A stretch of DNA of 5,670 bases. It comes from an uncultured Burkholderiales bacterium. Its GTDB lineage: Bacteria > Pseudomonadota > Gammaproteobacteria > Burkholderiales > Burkholderiaceae_C. The DNA is taken from assembly GCA_903856995.1 (NCBI GenBank), contig CAIODK010000304.1, forward strand, positions 1 through 5,670, written 5' to 3'. Positions 1 to 4,041 of this stretch are shown here, piece after piece. The notes beneath the pieces are model-generated. The model was given only the letters and a program-made list of their open reading frames with translations, did not search any database and had not been told where the DNA came from. How positions within the stretch are numbered: position 1 is the first letter of the stretch; every line of letters begins with the position of its first letter. A program made the translations under genes and the position numbers.

Positions 1-455
1 AATCATCCCTGCTTGAAGAACCCAAGCCTAAAGTTGTATCAATGCCTAAGCAAGAATCAGCGACAGCTTTAGCGCAGCAGCCAACGGCACTCGAGCCGCA
101 CAACGTCCAACCGCTCAGCAAGGAGACGACGACAGCGACGTCATCACTTGGTTCACCTACGGCCGTATCTGCCGTTGATCCGGCTCTCGCCTACAACATC
201 AAGTTGGCCGCCGCAGTGCAAGCTGCATTTGAAGTTCCAGGCTCTGCCAAGGCTTTGGGATTTAAGGGCAAGGCACGCATTGAGTTCAGCATGCGAAACG
301 GTGTGGCATCAACTATCCGTGTGATTCAAAGCAGTGGGCTTGCCGCCGTGGATCGCGCTGCCGTGGCGGCTGTTCAAGTCGCCTCATTCCCACACCCTCC
401 TAGCGCTTTGCAAAACAAGGAGGGGTTTTATCAAATTTGGGTGGCGTGCTTTTAG
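1..455 (+). CDS. TonB-family protein, C-terminal part (5' end outside window)
   Basis: This is the 3' end of a gene that runs in from the left edge; the frame is open from base 3 and ends at TAG 453-455. The first in-frame ATG, at 42, has no Shine-Dalgarno sequence, and the residues before it (EEPKPKVVS) read as a Pro/Lys linker, so ATG 42 is probably internal. Bases 42-188 encode a low-complexity Ala/Thr/Ser/Pro/Gln linker. Bases 189-452 encode a compact domain resembling the TonB C-terminal fold: a G-F-K-G-K-A-R-I-E-F strand, then R-N-G, then V-I-Q-S-S-G, A-A-V-D-R-A-A and A-S-F-P-H-P-P, with a final strand ending Y-Q-I-W-V-A-C-F. In the family, an N-terminal membrane anchor and periplasmic linker carry this domain to outer-membrane receptors, transmitting proton-motive-force energy. 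The anchor is not visible, so it could be a true energy transducer or another envelope protein with this domain. The family call is fairly secure; the receptor partner is unknown. Confidence 0.75.
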   Translation, partial: SSLLEEPKPKVVSMPKQESATALAQQPTALEPHNVQPLSKETTTATSSLGSPTAVSAVDPALAYNIKLAAAVQAAFEVPGSAKALGFKGKARIEFSMRNGVASTIRVIQSSGLAAVDRAAVAAVQVASFPHPPSALQNKEGFYQIWVACF

Positions 456-471
456 GGGGTGAACCGTTTGA

Positions 472-1887
472 TCAATGCGGTCCCAACACCAACTGCAACG
501 CCAGTTGGTTATGCCTCTCTATCAACGGCCCCATATCCACCGTCGCGATCTCACCCTTGCGCACCACCACGCGCCCATTGACTACCACGTAGTCCGCGTT
601 GTCGCTGGCGCATAGCAGCAGCGCACCCACGGGGTCGTGCACTGCGCCACCGGCCATGCTGAGTGTGTCGGTGCGAAACATGGCAATGTCGGCGCAATAG
701 CCTTGCTTGATTTGCCCCAGCTCGTGGGCGCGGCCCAGCACTTCTGCGCCGCCGCGTGTGGCTAGGCGCAGGGCGTCGCGGGGTGTCATCTCGGCAGGGC
801 CGTGGTCGCAGCCAAAGTCGTCTAGTGCTCGGCCCACGCGTGCCAGCAGCATGGCTTGGCGGGCTTCGTTCAGCAGGTGGGCGGCGTCGTTGCTGGCGCT
901 GCCGTCTACGCCCAAACCAATGGGCACACCGGCGTCTAGCATTTTGCGCAGGGGCAAGATGCCGCTGGACAAACGCATGTTGCTGCATGGGCAGTGGGCA
1001 ATGCCGGTGCGTGTGCGTGCAAACAAATAGGTGCCTTCTTCGTCCAACTTCACGCAGTGGGCGTGCCACACGTCGTGCCCCACCCAGCCTAGGTCTTCGG
1101 CGTATTGCGCGGGCGTGCAGTTGAATTTTTCTTTGGTGTACGCAATGTCGTGGTCGTTCTCGGCCAAGTGCGTGTGCAGGCGCACCTTGTACGCGCGGGC
1201 CAGTTTGGCGGCTTCGCGCATGAGGTCTTGGCTCACGCTAAAGGGCGAGCAGGGGGCCACGGCCACATGCGTCATCGCGCCATAGCTGGCGTCGTGATAG
1301 GTCTCAATCAGGCGTTGGGTTTCCTTCAAGATGAAGGGCTCTTTCTCGACCACGCGGTCGGGTGGCAGGCCGCCTTGGCTTTCGCCCACGCTCATGCTGC
1401 CTCGGGTGGCGGTGAAGCGCATGCCAATGGTGTGCGCGGCTTCAATGCTGTCGTCCAGTCGCACGCCGTTGGGGTAGATGTACAGGTGGTCGCTGCTGGT
1501 GGTGCAGCCGCTCAGCAGCAGCTCGGCCATGGCCACTTGGTTAGACACCAGCACCATCTCGGGCGTGAGGCCTGCCCAAATGGGGTACAGCCCTTTGAGC
1601 CAGCTGAACAGCTCGGCGTTTTGCACCTGCGGCACAGCACGCGTGAGGCTTTGCACCATGTGGTGGTGCGTGTTGATTAGGCCCGGCACCACCACATGGC
1701 GGCGTGCGTCAATCACTTCGTCCACTTGCGTCAGCAGTTCGCTAATTTCGGCGTCTGTGTTCTCGCCAGCCGGAATGATGCGTTCAATCCGCCCATCCTT
1801 CAGTAGCAGCGAGGCGTCGTTGAGTTCGGTGTTGGCATCGTCTTGGGTGGCAATGCAGCGGGCGCGGTGGATGAGTAGTGTGGTCAT
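472..1887 (-). CDS. 8-oxoguanine deaminase (amidohydrolase superfamily)
   Basis: A complete 471-residue cytoplasmic metallohydrolase. It should deaminate 8-oxoguanine to urate and ammonia, using one divalent metal. The metal site is intact: H74 and H76 in N-T-H-H-H-M, H240 in L-H-T-H-L-A-E-N, H277 in H-A-H-C-V and D328 in L-G-V-D-G-S, with E243 as the likely proton shuttle. Stretches such as QNAELF, SGCTTSSDHLYIYPNG, LHTHLAEND, AEDLGWVGHDVWHAHCV and AHCPCSNMRL closely match, from memory, Pseudomonas aeruginosa Pa0142, an experimentally assigned 8-oxoguanine deaminase that also accepts isocytosine. Related hydroxydechloroatrazine ethylaminohydrolases and guanine deaminases are the main alternatives. 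ATG 1885-1887 places the usual N-terminal beta strand (LLIHRARCIAT) immediately after the start, although no good Shine-Dalgarno sequence precedes it. A loop around residues 353-366 (ALDDFGCDHGP) seems longer than in Pa0142. The gene is divergent from the dehydrogenase at 1990 and convergent with the TonB gene. Confidence 0.9.
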   Translation of the reverse strand: MTTLLIHRARCIATQDDANTELNDASLLLKDGRIERIIPAGENTDAEISELLTQVDEVIDARRHVVVPGLINTHHHMVQSLTRAVPQVQNAELFSWLKGLYPIWAGLTPEMVLVSNQVAMAELLLSGCTTSSDHLYIYPNGVRLDDSIEAAHTIGMRFTATRGSMSVGESQGGLPPDRVVEKEPFILKETQRLIETYHDASYGAMTHVAVAPCSPFSVSQDLMREAAKLARAYKVRLHTHLAENDHDIAYTKEKFNCTPAQYAEDLGWVGHDVWHAHCVKLDEEGTYLFARTRTGIAHCPCSNMRLSSGILPLRKMLDAGVPIGLGVDGSASNDAAHLLNEARQAMLLARVGRALDDFGCDHGPAEMTPRDALRLATRGGAEVLGRAHELGQIKQGYCADIAMFRTDTLSMAGGAVHDPVGALLLCASDNADYVVVNGRVVVRKGEIATVDMGPLIERHNQLALQLVLGPH

Positions 1888-1989
1888 AAAGCAAATAGGG
1901 GCTGGGCGACTGTCGCCACTTTAACTCTGTGGGCTTGTGTCTTGGCTTGAAACGCTTAGAGTGCCTTGTGTTTTAAAAAAATCTGACCC
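1888..1989. promoter_or_regulatory. Divergent intergenic region with probable promoters for both flanking genes
   Basis: This 102-base spacer separates two divergent starts and must hold the 5' control signals of the dehydrogenase operon and probably of the deaminase gene. A possible rightward -35 element, TTGAAA, lies at 1947-1952, with only a poor -10 (TTTTAA, 1971-1976) after an 18-base spacer. An AT tract, TTTTAAAAAAA, occupies 1971-1981. No convincing leftward sigma-70 pair was found, and neither start has a recognisable Shine-Dalgarno sequence: upstream of 1990 lies ATCTGACCC, and upstream of the deaminase ATG (minus strand) lies CCCCTATTTGCTTT. A 13-bp palindrome and CTTG-type repeats are described separately. 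The regulatory role is inferred from position; the exact promoters are not established. Confidence 0.5.
1905..1917. promoter_or_regulatory. 13-bp perfect palindrome, candidate operator
   Basis: GGCGAC-T-GTCGCC has perfect 6-base arms around a single central base. The spacer is too short for a stable RNA hairpin loop, so a dimeric DNA-binding protein site is the more natural reading. It lies 18-30 bases upstream of the deaminase start, in the likely leader or promoter of that gene, and 73 bases upstream of the dehydrogenase start. GC-rich palindromes of this size do occur by chance, and no matching regulator gene is in the window. Confidence 0.3.
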
Positions 1990-3054
1990 ATGAAAACCTA
2001 CAAGATCGCATGTATTCCCGGAGACGGCATTGGCAAAGAGGTGGTCCCTGCGGGCCAGCAAGTGCTGCAAGCGTTGGCCTCTGCCCGCAAAGATTTCAAA
2101 TTCGAGTTCACCAGCTTTGGTTGGGGCGGTGACTGGTATCGCGCCCACGGCGAGATGATGCCCAAAGACGGGCTCGACGCCTTGCGGCCCATGGACGCGA
2201 TCTTGTTTGGTTCAGCAGGCGACCCGCACATTCCCGACCACATCACGCTGTGGGGTTTGCGCTTGAAGATTTGCCAAGGCTTTGACCAATACGCCAACGT
2301 GCGCCCCACGCGCATCTTGCCCGGCATTGATGCACCGCTCAAGCGCTGCACACCGAAGGACCTCGATTGGGTCATCGTGCGCGAAAACTCCGAGGGGGAA
2401 TATTCTGGCGTGGGTGGTCGTGCCCACCAAGGCCACCCGATTGAGGTGGCCACCGATGTCTCGATGATGACCCGCGCAGGCGTGGAGCGCATCATGCGCT
2501 ACGCCTTCACGCTGGCCCAGTCTCGCCCGCGCAAGTTGTTGACGGTGGTGACCAAGTCCAACGCGCAACGCCACGCCATGGTGATGTGGGACGAGATTGC
2601 GGTCGAGATCAGCAAAGAGTTTCCCGATGTGACGTGGGACAAAGAGCTGGTCGACGCAGCCACCGCTCGCATGGTCAACCGTCCCGCCACGCTCGATACG
2701 CTGGTGGCCACCAACCTGCACGCCGATATCTTGAGCGACTTGGCCGCTGCCTTGGCCGGTAGCTTGGGCATCGCGCCCACCGGCAACATTGACCCCGAGC
2801 GACGCTACCCCAGCATGTTCGAGCCTATACACGGCTCGGCCTTCGACATCATGGGCAAGGGCCTGGCAAACCCTGTAGGTACTTTCTGGAGCTGTGTCAT
2901 GCTGCTAGAGCACTTGGGCGAGCACGCAGCGGCCGAGGTGTTGATGAAAGCCATCGAGCAAGTCACGGCCAACCCTGCTTTGCACACGGGTGACTTGGGC
3001 GGCAAGGCCACCACGGTACAAGTGACTGACGCCGTGTGCGCCTTGATTTCTTAA
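1990..3054 (+). CDS. NAD-dependent tartrate/D-malate dehydrogenase-family oxidative decarboxylase
   Basis: A complete 354-residue member of the isocitrate/isopropylmalate dehydrogenase superfamily, nearest to the tartrate/D-malate dehydrogenase (TtuC/DmlA) group, usually about 355-360 residues. It should oxidise the 2-hydroxyl of a hydroxy-dicarboxylate with NAD+ and divalent metal, often with decarboxylation, in the cytoplasm. Visible motifs: I-P-G-D-G-I-G-K-E (9-17); P-D-H-I-T-L-W-G (82-89) and F-D-Q-Y-A-N-V-R-P (98-106), hallmarks of this group; R131 in V-R-E-N; catalytic Y138 in E-G-E-Y-S-G; catalytic K189 in T-K-S-N; metal ligands D222, D246 and D250; and E-P-I-H-G-S-A-F-D-I (278-287), where D286 favours NAD over NADP. 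Two positions are odd: C95 stands where isopropylmalate dehydrogenase and DmlA have a substrate Arg, and F285 replaces the usual Pro. The true substrate is therefore uncertain. ATG 1990 gives the normal family N terminus. It is first in an operon with the binding-protein gene 21 bases downstream. Confidence 0.85.
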   Translation: MKTYKIACIPGDGIGKEVVPAGQQVLQALASARKDFKFEFTSFGWGGDWYRAHGEMMPKDGLDALRPMDAILFGSAGDPHIPDHITLWGLRLKICQGFDQYANVRPTRILPGIDAPLKRCTPKDLDWVIVRENSEGEYSGVGGRAHQGHPIEVATDVSMMTRAGVERIMRYAFTLAQSRPRKLLTVVTKSNAQRHAMVMWDEIAVEISKEFPDVTWDKELVDAATARMVNRPATLDTLVATNLHADILSDLAAALAGSLGIAPTGNIDPERRYPSMFEPIHGSAFDIMGKGLANPVGTFWSCVMLLEHLGEHAAAEVLMKAIEQVTANPALHTGDLGGKATTVQVTDAVCALIS

Positions 3055-3062
3055 GTTTTTTT

Positions 3063-3068
3063 CGGAGA
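3063..3068 (+). promoter_or_regulatory. Ribosome binding site for the Bug protein gene
   Basis: CGGAGA, with the GGAG core at 3064-3067, lies 8 bases before ATG 3076. This is the only clear Shine-Dalgarno sequence at a gene start in the window. It fixes the start at 3076 and indicates independent translation initiation of the second gene in the dehydrogenase operon. Confidence 0.75.
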
Positions 3069-3075
3069 CAACACC

Positions 3076-4041
3076 ATGCGTTTTAATTTCTCTTGGCGAG
3101 TGTGGGTGATGGGCTTTGCTTCGGCTGCAATGGCTACCGCGGCGTTGGCTCAGCCTTGCCCCGATAAGAACGTGCAGTATTGGCAAGCCTTCCCGCCTGG
3201 CGGCGAGTCTGACTTGTCAGCACGCCACCAACAAATGGTGTTGAAAAAGAAATGCGCCGCCATTGAAACCATCGTGCAATACAAAGCCGGTGCCGGTGGC
3301 GCGTTGATGTGGACGCAGATGAACAGCCTGCCCGCAGACGGTGCCAACGTGGTGGGCATCAACCTGCCACACATCGTGTTCCAGCCCATCGAGGGGCAGG
3401 TGCAATACAAGACGGCAGACGTCACACCGGTCTATTGGTTCCACTACACGCCCGACATTTTGGTGGTGCCGGTGGCCAGCCCGATCAAGACCTTTGCTGA
3501 GTTTTTGGTGGCGGTCAGAAAAGAGCCGGGCAAGTTCTCGCTGGGTGGGTCGGGGCTGAACTCGGCCAACCATGCGGCGCATGAGCGCTTGAACGCAGCC
3601 TTCAACATCAAGACGATTTACATCCCCTTCAAGGGCACGGGCGACATGACCACCGCGGTGTTGGGCAGTCAGGTCGACGGGGCGATCACCTACAGCCCCT
3701 TTGCGATCACCAACAAGGCGCGCGTTCGCCCACTGGCGATTGCGATGGAGCAGCGCCACCCGCTCATGCCCGATGTGCCGACCTTCAAAGAGTTAGGGGT
3801 GAATTGGGTGGACGGGGCCTACCGCGGTATTGGCGTGCCAAAATCAGCCACCCCAGAGCAGCGCAAGCGTTTGTCTGATCTGTGGGCCAATCTGAACAAC
3901 GACCCTGAAATGAAAGAACTCGCAGCCAAAAATGGCTTTGAATTGGTCAACGTCGGCGTGGAGCAAATGGATGCGTTCATGAAAGAACGCACCCAGATCT
4001 ACACCGAAGGCGCTGCGCGTTTAGGGCTAGGCAAGAAGTAG
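3076..4041 (+). CDS. Bug/TctC-family periplasmic substrate-binding protein
   Basis: A complete 321-residue secreted binding protein of the tripartite tricarboxylate transporter receptor (Bug/TctC) family. Residues 1-25 form a Sec signal peptide: basic N-terminus, hydrophobic core, and an A-L-A cleavage site before Q26. C28 is not at +1, so it is not a lipoprotein. The mature protein shows the family's ligand loop F-P-P-G-G-E-S-D (39-46), Y-K-A-G-A-G-G (69-75), the carboxylate-contacting region L-G-G-S-G-L-N-S-A-N-H (156-166), P-F-K-G-T-G-D (184-190), and P-D-V-P-T-F-K-E-L-G (232-241), with a typical C-terminal helical tail. These proteins bind small, usually carboxylated, metabolites and deliver them to a TctAB-type permease; no permease gene is visible, which is common for Bug genes in Burkholderiales. 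Co-transcription with the upstream dehydrogenase suggests they share a substrate, perhaps a hydroxy acid. The mature part has exactly two cysteines, C28 and C60, which could form a disulfide. The gene end overlaps the convergent transketolase gene. Confidence 0.9.
   Translation: MRFNFSWRVWVMGFASAAMATAALAQPCPDKNVQYWQAFPPGGESDLSARHQQMVLKKKCAAIETIVQYKAGAGGALMWTQMNSLPADGANVVGINLPHIVFQPIEGQVQYKTADVTPVYWFHYTPDILVVPVASPIKTFAEFLVAVRKEPGKFSLGGSGLNSANHAAHERLNAAFNIKTIYIPFKGTGDMTTAVLGSQVDGAITYSPFAITNKARVRPLAIAMEQRHPLMPDVPTFKELGVNWVDGAYRGIGVPKSATPEQRKRLSDLWANLNNDPEMKELAAKNGFELVNVGVEQMDAFMKERTQIYTEGAARLGLGKK

Noticed and set aside
42..44. ATG 42 as the true start of the TonB-family gene
   Set aside because: The frame is open to the left edge, the preceding residues look like a TonB linker, there is no Shine-Dalgarno sequence, and a start here would leave no membrane anchor.
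463..481. Possible terminator hairpin between the TonB and deaminase genes (ACCG...CGGT with TTGATCAA inside)
   Set aside because: The four-base arms do not form a strong stem, the TTGATCAA core is a simple short palindrome, and no T-run follows on either strand.
551..1069. Minus-strand open frame of 172 codons inside the deaminase gene
   Set aside because: It is a shifted frame of the deaminase with an Arg/Pro/His-rich, low-complexity product, typical of out-of-frame reading of GC-rich coding DNA.
1105..1680. Plus-strand open frame of 191 codons opposite the deaminase gene
   Set aside because: It lies entirely antisense to a gene with strong family motifs; its His/Ala/Val-rich product is what the reverse of such codons gives, and it shows no recognisable domain.
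1947..1976. A firm sigma-70 promoter call (TTGAAA with TTTTAA)
   Set aside because: The -35 is good but the -10 matches only three of six consensus bases, so it is mentioned only as a possibility within the intergenic entry.
2212..2832. Minus-strand open frame of 206 codons opposite the dehydrogenase gene
   Set aside because: Antisense to a complete conserved enzyme; the product has no recognisable fold and a shadow-like composition.
1990..3054. LeuB (3-isopropylmalate dehydrogenase) or isocitrate dehydrogenase as the identity of the dehydrogenase
   Set aside because: The P-D-H-I-T-L-W-G and F-D-Q-Y-A-N-V-R-P segments and length fit the tartrate/D-malate group, and no leuC/leuD genes are adjacent.
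3076..3165. Lipoprotein signal for the Bug protein because of Cys near the cleavage site
   Set aside because: The Cys is at residue 28, after Q-P, not directly after an L-x-x lipobox; the A-L-A site fits ordinary signal peptidase I cleavage before Q26.
3217..3759. Minus-strand open frame of 180 codons opposite the Bug gene
   Set aside because: Antisense shadow with an Arg/His/Val-rich product and no domain; the plus-strand frame has a signal peptide, ribosome binding site and family motifs.
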